Positions 1-7,091 of a stretch of DNA of 64,000 nucleotides are shown here, piece by piece (within the stretch, counting starts at the first letter, position 1; each line of letters starts with the position of its first letter). A program made the translations under genes and the position numbers. The stretch lies in the NCBI GenBank assembly GCA_002239045.1, contig MPNN01000001.1:1-64000 (forward strand). Direction: 5' to 3'. Below the pieces are notes generated by a model. The model was given only the letters and a program-made list of their open reading frames with translations, was not told the DNA's origin and searched no databases. Source of the DNA: SAR202 cluster bacterium bin127 (lineage in GTDB: Bacteria; Chloroflexota; Dehalococcoidia; Lucifugimonadales; Lucifugimonadaceae).

Positions 1-480
1 TCTCTGGCGACGCCCCTCAACCGAGTTAGAGCCGGTTGCAACGTTCAGCGGTTCCGTTCGAAGCGATCGATGTAACAAGTCCCGGTCGCCGAGGGCTAAT
101 GCACCCTCGGCAACACGAGCCAGCAAGACATCCAAGCGATGTCTCGCCAAGGGCCGGGTAAGCGGTCGTGAATTCGGCAGACGTCGGACCCTTGTCGCCA
201 ACGGGTCGCGGCTACGGCACGAGGATGTGCAAAACTACCCGATGGGAAGCGGCCGAGCTCCAACTCAAGGCCGTAACCCGGGCCCACGGTCTGGCAACGT
301 GGGCAGTGACCGGACGAGGGAAGCTAGCAGTTCAATATCTCGCACAACGCGGCGATGTTAACCCGAGCAGAACTTCAATACCTGAAGACCGTTCGACACA
401 CGAAACCTTCAACCCATACATGAAGAGGAAATGTCCTCAAGGACAAAGAGGGCACTAATCGTTCAATTCAACGCGCCCTA
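1..480. other. Non-coding, hairpin-rich region upstream of ilvE
   Basis: I see no convincing protein gene here. The stretch contains several perfect inverted repeats: 88-95 with 104-111 (8 bp), 126-132 with 138-144 (7 bp), 282-288 with 298-304 (7 bp), 373-377 with 383-387 (5 bp) and 432-436 with 441-445 (5 bp, loop TCAA). That density suggests a structured RNA, either a free-standing ncRNA or a long leader for ilvE. I looked for the conserved blocks of RNase P RNA, tmRNA, SRP RNA and the T-box signature on both strands and did not find them. The strand is unknown. A degenerate former gene is also possible. Confidence 0.35.
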
Positions 481-537
481 ATATAATTGCATCGGGCAAC
501 GGGCATACCGCTGCTGAATTCCACAGGAGATACCGCG

Positions 538-1473
538 ATGGCGTCGACAACATGGGCCTTCTTCAAAGGACAACAAGTCCCCTTGGAGGAAGCCAATGTA
601 CGGGTCGACACACACGCCCTCCACTACGGAACCGCCGCCTTCGAGGGTGTCCGCGGAAATTGGAACGAGGAACACGGCAAGGTCTACATCTTCCGCCTCC
701 GCGAGCACTACGAACGCCTGGTTCGCGGTTGCAAAATCCTCCGTATGGATATCCCATATTCCGTCGATGATCTTTGCCAAATCACAGTTGACCTGCTCGA
801 GCGAAACGGCTTCGCCGAAGACGTCTACATCCGGCCCCTCGCATACAAATCCGAAGAAGCGGTTGCGAACCTCAAACTCCACACCCTCGCCAGCGATTTC
901 ACCCTGATGATCCTCCCATTCGGCGCCTACATCGAAGCCGAAGGAGCCATCAAATGCCAAACCTCGTCATGGCGACGCCCCGACGACTCCATGATGCCCA
1001 CCGGCGTCAAAATCACCGGCCTCTACACGACGTCCATCCTTGCCAAAACCGAAGCTGTTATGGCCGGTTTCGACGAAGCCATCCTTCTCAACCACGACGG
1101 CTCGGTCTCCGAAGGTAGCGGCGAAAACCTCTTCATGATCAACAATGGCGAGATCCACACGCCCTTCGAAACGGCCAACGCACTCCTCGGCATCACCCGC
1201 GACTCCGTCATGACGCTGGCCAAAAAAGAACTCGGAATCAATATAGTGCAACGTCGCATCAACCGAAGCGAGCTCTACCTCGCCGACGAGGTCTTCCTCA
1301 CCGGAACCGCCGCCCACCTCACTCCCGTCGGCAGAATCGACAACCGAGACATCGGCGACGGCAAAACCGGACCTTTAACCCAACAATTGCAAGACATTTA
1401 CTTCGAATGTGTAACCGGAAACAACCCCGACTACATGGACTGGTGCACGGGCGTCACTCCCGGCGGCGGATAA
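538..1473 (+). CDS. ilvE: Branched-chain amino acid aminotransferase
   Basis: PLP enzyme of fold type IV that transfers the amino group between glutamate and the 2-keto acids of Leu, Ile and Val, the last step of their synthesis in the cytosol. The 311-residue product has the family layout: N-terminal THALHYGTAAFEGVRG, a predicted Schiff-base lysine at K158 in VKITGLYTTS, and EGSGENLF, which contacts the cofactor. ATG at 538 is chosen over an upstream TTG at 487 because AGGAGA at 524-529 lies 8 nt before it and homologues start near there. It lies apart from the main ilv-leu operon, after an untranslated structured region. Confidence 0.93.
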   Translation: MASTTWAFFKGQQVPLEEANVRVDTHALHYGTAAFEGVRGNWNEEHGKVYIFRLREHYERLVRGCKILRMDIPYSVDDLCQITVDLLERNGFAEDVYIRPLAYKSEEAVANLKLHTLASDFTLMILPFGAYIEAEGAIKCQTSSWRRPDDSMMPTGVKITGLYTTSILAKTEAVMAGFDEAILLNHDGSVSEGSGENLFMINNGEIHTPFETANALLGITRDSVMTLAKKELGINIVQRRINRSELYLADEVFLTGTAAHLTPVGRIDNRDIGDGKTGPLTQQLQDIYFECVTGNNPDYMDWCTGVTPGGG

Positions 1474-1488
1474 AACCCGCTCGTTTCT

Positions 1489-1518
1489 GTCATTCCGGCG
1501 AAAGCCGGAATCCAGAGG
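1489..1518. repeat. 30-nt interspersed palindromic repeat, copy 1
   Basis: Arms ATTCCGGC (1492-1499) and GCCGGAAT (1504-1511) flank a GAAA loop. The whole 30 nt from GTCATT to CAGAGG recur identically at 39285-39314. The unit resembles the Neisseria dRS3 layout (ATTCC...GGAAT) and similar short REP elements of other bacteria. It lies between ilvE and the next gene, and the hairpin with its tetraloop could be transcribed. Confidence 0.85.
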
Positions 1519-1536
1519 CGCGGGGTTGAAGCTCTC

Positions 1537-2205
1537 ATGAGCGACCCGATCGAATCCGCCGCATCACTAATGGTGCGCGACTATCTCATCCTCGCGTTCC
1601 TCGTCAGCCTCGGCGCACTCCAAATCGCCGTCTCAATCAGCGGCATCAGAGGTCTCTGGGTGCTTCCGCACAGGAACTTAACCCGCGCATTCGGTATCCT
1701 ACTCGTTTCAGTCGGTATCACAACCTACATCCTCTCTCCGCTCTGGATTGAAGGCCCATGGGCCGCCGGATCCGTCGCCGACGGCACCTCCGACGGTCGT
1801 GAGTGGGGCACCGCCACAATCAACGAAATATCAGCCGCCCGAAACATCAACGACATCCACGGCGGCATGGCCGGTACCGCCTACGCAATAGTCTTCATGC
1901 TCTCCGCGGTACTAGCCACCGCATTCGCCGCCATAGTAGGCGCCCTAAACGTTCGGATATGGAATCCCACCTCCTCCAGGAGCGGGTCAGAGGCAAGTCA
2001 CGCCGATCCCCCCTCCTTCAGGAGGGGGTTAGGGGGAGGCCACATCGACGGCCTCGACGCCCTGAAACAAACCGACGCAATCTCGACCTTCGCATCATCG
2101 TCGCGCAACCTACTTCGCACCGTCAAAGCAGACGCCAACGAGCACATGCTCACCACCCACAGCTGGAGCATCCCCTCGCTGATCATAAGGATGTGGCGAA
2201 ATTAA
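1537..2205 (+). CDS. Hypothetical membrane protein with repeat-derived C-terminus
   Basis: No family recognised. The 222-residue product has three hydrophobic segments, at roughly residues 13-33, 46-64 and 110-137, so it is probably an inner-membrane protein. After residue 143 the reading frame runs through two REP-like repeat units (1971-2040), giving a low-complexity stretch (SSRSGSEASHADPPSFRRGL) and a tail with no obvious structure, so the C-terminus is probably not the ancestral one. It starts 18 bp after the palindromic repeat behind ilvE and is followed 19 bp later by a PAP2-like membrane gene, so the two may be co-transcribed. The start codon is an ATG without a strong ribosome binding site. 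Confidence 0.55.
   Translation: MSDPIESAASLMVRDYLILAFLVSLGALQIAVSISGIRGLWVLPHRNLTRAFGILLVSVGITTYILSPLWIEGPWAAGSVADGTSDGREWGTATINEISAARNINDIHGGMAGTAYAIVFMLSAVLATAFAAIVGALNVRIWNPTSSRSGSEASHADPPSFRRGLGGGHIDGLDALKQTDAISTFASSSRNLLRTVKADANEHMLTTHSWSIPSLIIRMWRN
1966..2042. repeat. Pair of REP-like units inside a coding frame
   Basis: Two related units follow one another: a degenerate one around CTCC/GGAG (1971-1974 with 1979-1982), and a clean one with CCCCCTCC (2009-2016), loop TTCA and GGAGGGGG (2021-2028), each followed by a GGGTNAGNGG tail. They lie within the reading frame of the upstream membrane protein. Similar C-rich/G-rich hairpins are dispersed in many bacterial genomes. Confidence 0.7.
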
Positions 2206-2224
2206 CTCCTTCGACACAGAGTTG

Positions 2225-2788
2225 ATGCTGTGGATCAATGGCTTCGTCGGTGCCTCGCCGACGTTCGACCACATCGCCAGAATCGTCGCCTCCGACTACC
2301 TGATGCCCCTTGCATTCTCCGCGGTCATATTCGCCATCTGGTTCGTCGGCCGAGACCTTTCCGAACGCCGACGCTACCAACGCGGCACCCTCTTAGCCGC
2401 GACCGCCATCGGCATCAGCAACCTCATCGTCGACATCATCGACTCTGCATACGACCGCCAAAGACCGTTCGATGAACTCGGCGACTCCCTGCAACTGATC
2501 TTCTATCGATCGACCGATCCATCTTTCCCGGCCAACCCGATGGCGGTTGTATTCGCCATCGCAACGGGGGTTTGGTTGGTCGATCGCCGCATCGGATGGA
2601 CACTCATGGCCGGAGCCACCATCTATTCCGTGGTCCGGGTATACGTCGGAACCTTCTACCCAACCGACGTCATTGGAGGCGCTGTCATCGGAGTAATCTC
2701 GGCACTGATCGCTTGGTTACTCTTCGAAATCCTCAAACCCGTACCGGAACTTTTCCTCCGCCTACTCCGAGGCATCGGCATCGCTTGA
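2225..2788 (+). CDS. PAP2-like membrane protein, catalytic histidines missing
   Basis: 187-residue multi-pass protein with the outline of the PAP2 (phosphatidic acid phosphatase type 2) family: a YDRQRPF block (motif 1), SFPANPMA in place of the usual PSGH block (motif 2), and RVYVGTFYPTDVIGG in place of R-x5-H-x3-D (motif 3). Arg and Asp of motif 3 and the RP of motif 1 remain, but the His of motif 2 and the nucleophilic His of motif 3 (now Tyr) are absent. Dephosphorylation is therefore unlikely, and a lipid-binding or regulatory role is possible. ATG at 2225 directly follows a TTG. The gene ends 2 bp before the convergent PIG-L gene. Confidence 0.75.
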   Translation: MLWINGFVGASPTFDHIARIVASDYLMPLAFSAVIFAIWFVGRDLSERRRYQRGTLLAATAIGISNLIVDIIDSAYDRQRPFDELGDSLQLIFYRSTDPSFPANPMAVVFAIATGVWLVDRRIGWTLMAGATIYSVVRVYVGTFYPTDVIGGAVIGVISALIAWLLFEILKPVPELFLRLLRGIGIA

Positions 2789-2790
2789 AC

Positions 2791-3522
2791 CTACCGCCGT
2801 CGCCGCCGAGCCGAAATCCTTCGGAACGCTTCGCCATACTCAAACGGCATACCTTCCGCAACCGACCGGGCTCGGTCCCGGATCCCACGATCGGAACCCG
2901 ACTGCCGTGTCAGACCGGGAACCTGACTGGCATGTTTACTCAACGCGTCAATGCGATTGTCGATTGACGTAGTGATGTCAACGACCACATTCGGCTTGTC
3001 CGCGTGCCAGAAGCAAACGTCGCTCACAATGTACGGTTCGAGGCCGTCTTTAAGTTGCTCGGGAAAGTGCAGATGATCCCTTGCATAGGGATAGACCGCG
3101 TCTTGAACCGTGATACCAGTGTTTCGGTGGTCCCGGTGGTTGAACCCGTCGAAACGGAAAGGATCGTGAGTGAAAATCACATCCGGACGATGAGTCCGAA
3201 TCGCCTTGACGATGTCACCCAAAAATTCGCGATTGGCCTCCAACATCCCATCTGGATACGGCAACATCACCAGATTCGACACCCCGATCACCGCCGCCGC
3301 CTCCTCCTGTTCCCGCCGACGAATGTCAACGATCCGATCCGAAGTCATCCCCTCATCGTTGCTGCCGCTGCTGCCAGTGGTGCAAACAACGTACGAAATC
3401 TCGCAACCATTCGCCGCCCACAATGACGTTGTGCCGCCGGCACCAATCTCGGCGTCGTCAGGATGCGCGCATACCACCATCGCGCGTTCCGGTATCTCGT
3501 CGAACTGCTCCAATTGCGCCAC
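2791..3522 (-). CDS. PIG-L/LmbE family deacetylase
   Basis: Zn-dependent N-acetylglucosamine-type deacetylase family (relatives include MshB and BshB). Visible are the metal-binding AHPDDAEIGAGG near the N-terminus, FTHDPFRFDG in the middle and HRDHRNTG, which supplies the second metal His. The 243-residue length is typical. The frame opens with GTG at 3567, but I prefer GTG at 3522 because GGAAGG (3527-3532) precedes it, although at only 4 nt; the first conserved motif starts about 15 residues later. The substrate cannot be told. MshA-like and MshD-like genes occur 8-12 kb away, see findings. Confidence 0.85.
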   Translation of the reverse strand: MAQLEQFDEIPERAMVVCAHPDDAEIGAGGTTSLWAANGCEISYVVCTTGSSGSNDEGMTSDRIVDIRRREQEEAAAVIGVSNLVMLPYPDGMLEANREFLGDIVKAIRTHRPDVIFTHDPFRFDGFNHRDHRNTGITVQDAVYPYARDHLHFPEQLKDGLEPYIVSDVCFWHADKPNVVVDITTSIDNRIDALSKHASQVPGLTRQSGSDRGIRDRARSVAEGMPFEYGEAFRRISARRRRR

Positions 3523-3657
3523 AGGACCTTCCCGTTCTTCTATTCGCAATGCGTATCCAACGGACACACATCGGATTCATGATATCTGCGCACGTCCACC
3601 GCGCGCCGCACGAATAGACTCGACTTAGTGAATGTGTGACACCCTGCGAGCCAACAA

Positions 3658-4902
3658 TTGAACCTGCAATCGAAAGACCCACGAATCGCCGAGATCATCG
3701 CCGCCGAAGAGCGCCGTCTGCGCGAAGAAATCGTCCTCATCGCATCCGAGAACTACGCCAGCAAAGCAGTTCTCGAGGCCACAGGATCGGTCTTGACAAA
3801 TAAGTACGCCGAGGGCTACCCAGGCCGACGTTACTACGCCGGCACCGAAAACGTCGACGCCGCGGAATCTCTCGCCATCGAACGCGCCAAGCAACTGTTC
3901 GAAGGTGCAGAGCACGCAAACGTCCAACCCCACAGCGGATCGCAGGCCAATATGGCAGCATACTTCGCCGTCCTCGAGCCCGGCGACCGAGTCATGGGCA
4001 TGTCTCTAGATCACGGCGGACACCTCACTCACGGCTCTCCCGTAAACTTCTCCGGCCGCATCTACGACTTCGTCCACTATGGCCTCGACGAAGAATCGGA
4101 GATGATCGACTACGACGCCGTCGAGCGCATCGCCAACGAACTGAAACCCAAGATCATCGTTTCCGGCTACTCCGCCTACTCCCGAACCATCGACTTCGAG
4201 CGTTTCGGTCGAATCGCTGATAGCATCGGCGCGCTCCACCTCGCCGACATGGCGCACATTGCAGGGCTCGTCGCGACCGGAGCACATCCATCGCCAGTAC
4301 CTCACGCCGACATCGTAACCAGCACCACACACAAGACCCTGCGCGGCCCCCGTGGCGCAATGGCGCTAACAACCAAAGCCTGGGCCCGTAAGTACGACTC
4401 CGCGGTCTTCCCACGTATGCAGGGCGGACCTATGGGGCACACGATCGCGGCAAAAGCAGTCGCGTATAAAGAGGCTCTGTCGGACGATTTCCAAACCTAC
4501 GCACGCAACATCGTCAGCAACGCTGCCGCGCTCGCAGATGCGCTCTCGAACCGCGGAATGCGAATCGTCTCAGGCGGCACCGATAATCACCTCATGCTCG
4601 TCGACATGCGAGGCGTAAATGTCACGGGAGCCGCAGCCGAGGTCAAATTGCGCAGCGTCGGAATCGTCGCCAACAAGAACATGGTCCCGTTCGATCCCAA
4701 CCCGCCGCGCGTCACAAGCGGCGTGCGTATCGGTGTACCGTCAATAACGTCTCGCGGCATGGACACTGGAGACATGGAAACAGTGGCCGAGTTCATCGTC
4801 GAATCGTTGCGTGTCGAAGATGACTCTTCGCAACAACGCGACCTCTCCCAACGGGTGAAGAAATTCGCCAGTTCGTTCCCGGTTCCCGGTATCGATTCCT
4901 AG
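3658..4902 (+). CDS. glyA: Serine hydroxymethyltransferase
   Basis: Converts serine and tetrahydrofolate to glycine and 5,10-methylene-THF, the main cytosolic source of one-carbon units. The 414-residue protein aligns over its full length with the family: IASENYAS near the N-terminus, the KYAEGYPGRRYYAG loop, and TSTTHKTLRGPRG with the PLP lysine at K226. The first in-frame start is TTG at 3658 with no clear ribosome binding site, but it gives the expected N-terminus. The gene stands alone, ahead of the rpsF group and separated from it by about 120 bp containing a probable promoter. Confidence 0.95.
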   Translation: MNLQSKDPRIAEIIAAEERRLREEIVLIASENYASKAVLEATGSVLTNKYAEGYPGRRYYAGTENVDAAESLAIERAKQLFEGAEHANVQPHSGSQANMAAYFAVLEPGDRVMGMSLDHGGHLTHGSPVNFSGRIYDFVHYGLDEESEMIDYDAVERIANELKPKIIVSGYSAYSRTIDFERFGRIADSIGALHLADMAHIAGLVATGAHPSPVPHADIVTSTTHKTLRGPRGAMALTTKAWARKYDSAVFPRMQGGPMGHTIAAKAVAYKEALSDDFQTYARNIVSNAAALADALSNRGMRIVSGGTDNHLMLVDMRGVNVTGAAAEVKLRSVGIVANKNMVPFDPNPPRVTSGVRIGVPSITSRGMDTGDMETVAEFIVESLRVEDDSSQQRDLSQRVKKFASSFPVPGIDS

Positions 4903-4955
4903 TGCCGAAGTGAGCTGCAAACGGCGTAGAGTTCAGTTTGAATATGCCCCGAATA

Positions 4956-4961
4956 TATAAT
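4956..4961 (+). promoter_or_regulatory. Probable -10 box for rpsF operon
   Basis: A consensus TATAAT lies 64 bp before the rpsF start. No good -35 hexamer is seen at the usual distance (GTTCAG at 4931-4936 is weak), so the assignment rests on the -10 box and on its position in the gap after glyA. Confidence 0.45.
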
Positions 4962-4974
4962 CGGGATTCATCGA

Positions 4975-4995
4975 ATCCGTGCCATTTGCACGGAT
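4975..4995 (+). other. Perfect 8-bp hairpin in the rpsF leader
   Basis: ATCCGTGC (4975-4982) pairs with GCACGGAT (4988-4995) across a 5-nt loop. It lies between the probable -10 box and rpsF. Leaders of rpsF in many bacteria bind the S6:S18 complex for autoregulation, and this hairpin is a candidate site, but I cannot match the published bulge motif by eye. Confidence 0.4.
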
Positions 4996-5024
4996 GATGG
5001 CGCGTTCATGAGACACCAAGTGGG

Positions 5025-5312
5025 TTGCAATTGAGAGACTACGAAATCGTGTGGATACTAGGCGGCGGAGCCGGCGAAAAGGAAGGCGAAACTTCAGCCG
5101 AAAAAATTCGCGCGCTTGTGGGGTCTCTTGGCGGAGAGGTCGGCGAAGTGAATCCTTGGGGAAAGCGAAACTTGGCTTACCCAGTGGAAAACAATACCGA
5201 AGGCTACTACATCGAGGCTCAACTTAAGCTCGATCCCGCCAGTTCTCCCCAGTTGGAACAGGCCTGTAATGCCGACCGCGAAATTATTCGCCATTTGATT
5301 GTAAGGAAATGA
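5025..5312 (+). CDS. rpsF: 30S ribosomal protein S6
   Basis: Small-subunit ribosomal protein that pairs with S18 on the 16S rRNA platform. The 95-residue product has the family N-terminus (LRDYEIVWILGG), NPWGKRNLAYPVENNTEGYY in the centre, and ends near IIRHLIVRK. Starts are TTG at 5025 or TTG at 5031; no ATG is available. It heads the classical rpsF-ssb-rpsR group, here carrying two ssb genes. Confidence 0.95.
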   Translation: MQLRDYEIVWILGGGAGEKEGETSAEKIRALVGSLGGEVGEVNPWGKRNLAYPVENNTEGYYIEAQLKLDPASSPQLEQACNADREIIRHLIVRK

Positions 5313-5396
5313 GAACCTTCCCATAACCTGTTGCTGATGTAACGTCGAAGATATGACGACGTACGTAGCAACTAGTATGGAAGGCGAATATTCCTA

Positions 5397-5912
5397 ATGA
5401 CTCTCAACCAGATACTTCTCATCGGCAACGCGGGCCGCGACGCTGAGTTGCGGTACACACCGAACGGCGCTGCGGTAGCAAACTTCAGCATCGCCGTCAA
5501 CCGCCGTTACCAAGTACGCGACGAGATGCGTGAAGACACCGAATGGTTCAACGTTGCTGCTTGGGAACGGCAAGCTGAATTCGTAGCCGAGCGCGTAAAA
5601 CGCGGCACCCGCGTATTCGTTGATGGTCGACTCTCCACCCGAGAGTACACCGCCGGTAACGGTGAAACTCGCACCAGTCTCGATGTCAACGCGAACCGTG
5701 TAATCGCGCTGTCGCCCCGAGACAACGCGGTTGAAAACGAAGGCGGAGCATACCCGACCCGGGACAACCGCCGACGCAACGAGAACACACCGACATCGAA
5801 TGGCAACGGCTCGAACGGTCACGTAACATCTGAGTACGCCCCGGCGGCGACAACTCCGAACCCAAACGCCCAGGTCGCCGAGACCGACGATCTCGAAAAC
5901 CTGCCTAGGTGA
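5397..5912 (+). CDS. ssb: Single-stranded DNA-binding protein, paralogue 1
   Basis: OB-fold protein that coats single-stranded DNA during replication and repair. The OB domain occupies about residues 1-105 (NQILLIGNAGRDAELRYT, TEWFNVAAWERQAE, GTRVFVDGRLSTREYT), followed by a polar, Asn-rich linker. The extreme C-terminus reads DDLENLPR: the acidic stretch is there but the terminal aromatic residue, needed by most SSB partners, is replaced by Arg. It lies 84 bp after rpsF and 6 bp before a second ssb. The two OB folds are closely similar, indicating tandem duplication. Confidence 0.93.
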   Translation: MTLNQILLIGNAGRDAELRYTPNGAAVANFSIAVNRRYQVRDEMREDTEWFNVAAWERQAEFVAERVKRGTRVFVDGRLSTREYTAGNGETRTSLDVNANRVIALSPRDNAVENEGGAYPTRDNRRRNENTPTSNGNGSNGHVTSEYAPAATTPNPNAQVAETDDLENLPR

Positions 5913-5918
5913 TCTGCG

Positions 5919-6416
5919 ATGAGCCTGAATTTAATACTCCTGATCGGCAACGCCGGTCGCGACGCCGAGCTGCGTTACACAGCCAGCGGTCGCGCCGTCG
6001 CAAGTTTCAGCATGGCGGTGAGTCGTCGATGGCAGACAAACAACGAGTGGCAAGAAGAGACCGAATGGTTCAATATTTCGGTCTGGGGACAGCAAGGCGA
6101 AAGTGTCGCCAACAGCGTTCGGCGCGGCAGTAGGGTGTTCGTCGAGGGTCGACTCTCGACGCGCGAGTACACAAACCAAGCAGGTGCAACGAGAACTAGC
6201 TTGGACGTGAATGCATTCAGAGTGATCAACTTGACTAGGCGTGAAGAAGGCGAAGAAGGTGGGTATGGGTCATATCCTCCCGCTCCCGAAACCGCGCAAC
6301 CGTACAGTGGTGGACAGTCCCAACAGCCAGCGCAAGCAGCGCCTTCAGGATACGAAGCTGGAGGTGGCTACAACCAACCAACCGACGGCGAAGATTTGGA
6401 AGACTTGCCTTGGTGA
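5919..6416 (+). CDS. ssb: Single-stranded DNA-binding protein, paralogue 2
   Basis: Second SSB, 165 residues, beginning 6 bp after paralogue 1. The OB fold is nearly the same (NLILLIGNAGRDAELRYT, TEWFNISVWGQQGE, GSRVFVEGRLSTREYT), the linker is Gly/Gln/Pro-rich, and the protein ends in EDLEDLPW. This is closer to the standard DDDIPF tip, with Trp in the place of Phe. It is therefore the better candidate for the SSB that recruits replication and repair partners, while paralogue 1 may have a narrower role. It precedes rpsR by 75 bp. Confidence 0.93.
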   Translation: MSLNLILLIGNAGRDAELRYTASGRAVASFSMAVSRRWQTNNEWQEETEWFNISVWGQQGESVANSVRRGSRVFVEGRLSTREYTNQAGATRTSLDVNAFRVINLTRREEGEEGGYGSYPPAPETAQPYSGGQSQQPAQAAPSGYEAGGGYNQPTDGEDLEDLPW

Positions 6417-6491
6417 GACATCACGTACGCGTATTCTTGACAAACAACCATCCGATAACCTCAACTTCTCACAGAGCAGCACGGAGACACA

Positions 6492-6986
6492 ATGACAACA
6501 GGTTCTAGAACTCGACCGCCGTTCGGCAACCGCCGTGGGGGCGGAGGTGGGGGCGCATTTGGGCGTCGAAGGCGCGGCAGGAATGTCCTTAAAGCCGAGG
6601 AAATCGACTACAAGGATGTCCAACTGATGCGTCGCTTCGTCAGCGAGCGCGGCAAGATCGTATCCGGTCAACGTATCGGTGTGACCGCCAAAAACCAACG
6701 CCGGCTAGCCCGTGCAATCAAACGAGCACAGCATCTCGCGTTGATCCCCATGGCTCCGGACCACGTTTACGTCACCGGAGCGGTCCAAACCGAAACGCCA
6801 CGACCCCAAGAGTCCGAGGCTGTTGAGGGTGAATCGGCAGTCGAAGCATCCGAACAACAAGAAGCGGTCGTTACACAAACCGAGGATACGGCTACCGAAG
6901 GCTCCGAGGAAACGGCGGCTGCACCGGCGACGGCTGAGCCAACGGCAGAGTCAGAGTCATCTGAAAGCGCGACTTCGGAAGATTAA
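6492..6986 (+). CDS. rpsR: 30S ribosomal protein S18 with long acidic C-terminal tail
   Basis: Partner of S6 on the small subunit. After a Gly/Arg-rich N-terminus (residues 1-30) comes the S18 core (about 31-90: [44 protein letters not shown]). Normal S18 proteins are 70-90 residues, but this one runs on for about 70 more residues made almost only of Glu, Ala, Ser and Thr. The tail is in frame, with no stop or shift to explain it, and should be disordered and strongly acidic. ATG at 6492 follows GGAGAC at 6483-6488. Confidence 0.93.
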   Translation: MTTGSRTRPPFGNRRGGGGGGAFGRRRRGRNVLKAEEIDYKDVQLMRRFVSERGKIVSGQRIGVTAKNQRRLARAIKRAQHLALIPMAPDHVYVTGAVQTETPRPQESEAVEGESAVEASEQQEAVVTQTEDTATEGSEETAAAPATAEPTAESESSESATSED

Positions 6987-7091
6987 CAACACGACGGCAT
7001 TGTCCTTGCCAATCGAGTTGTGCCAACTAGGATCGAACTAAGTCCGAGCGCGTAAAATAGTGTGTGTTCAACCGACGCCGATCCATACTGA

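Noticed and set aside
1..360. RNase P RNA or tmRNA at the left end
   Set aside because: Neither strand shows the GAGGAAAGTCCGG block of RNase P RNA, a tmRNA tag frame or a tRNA-like end.
168..458. Open frame of 96 codons at the left end of the window
   Set aside because: Arg/Thr-rich product without family features, no ribosome binding site, and the DNA is full of hairpins, so RNA or non-coding sequence is more likely.
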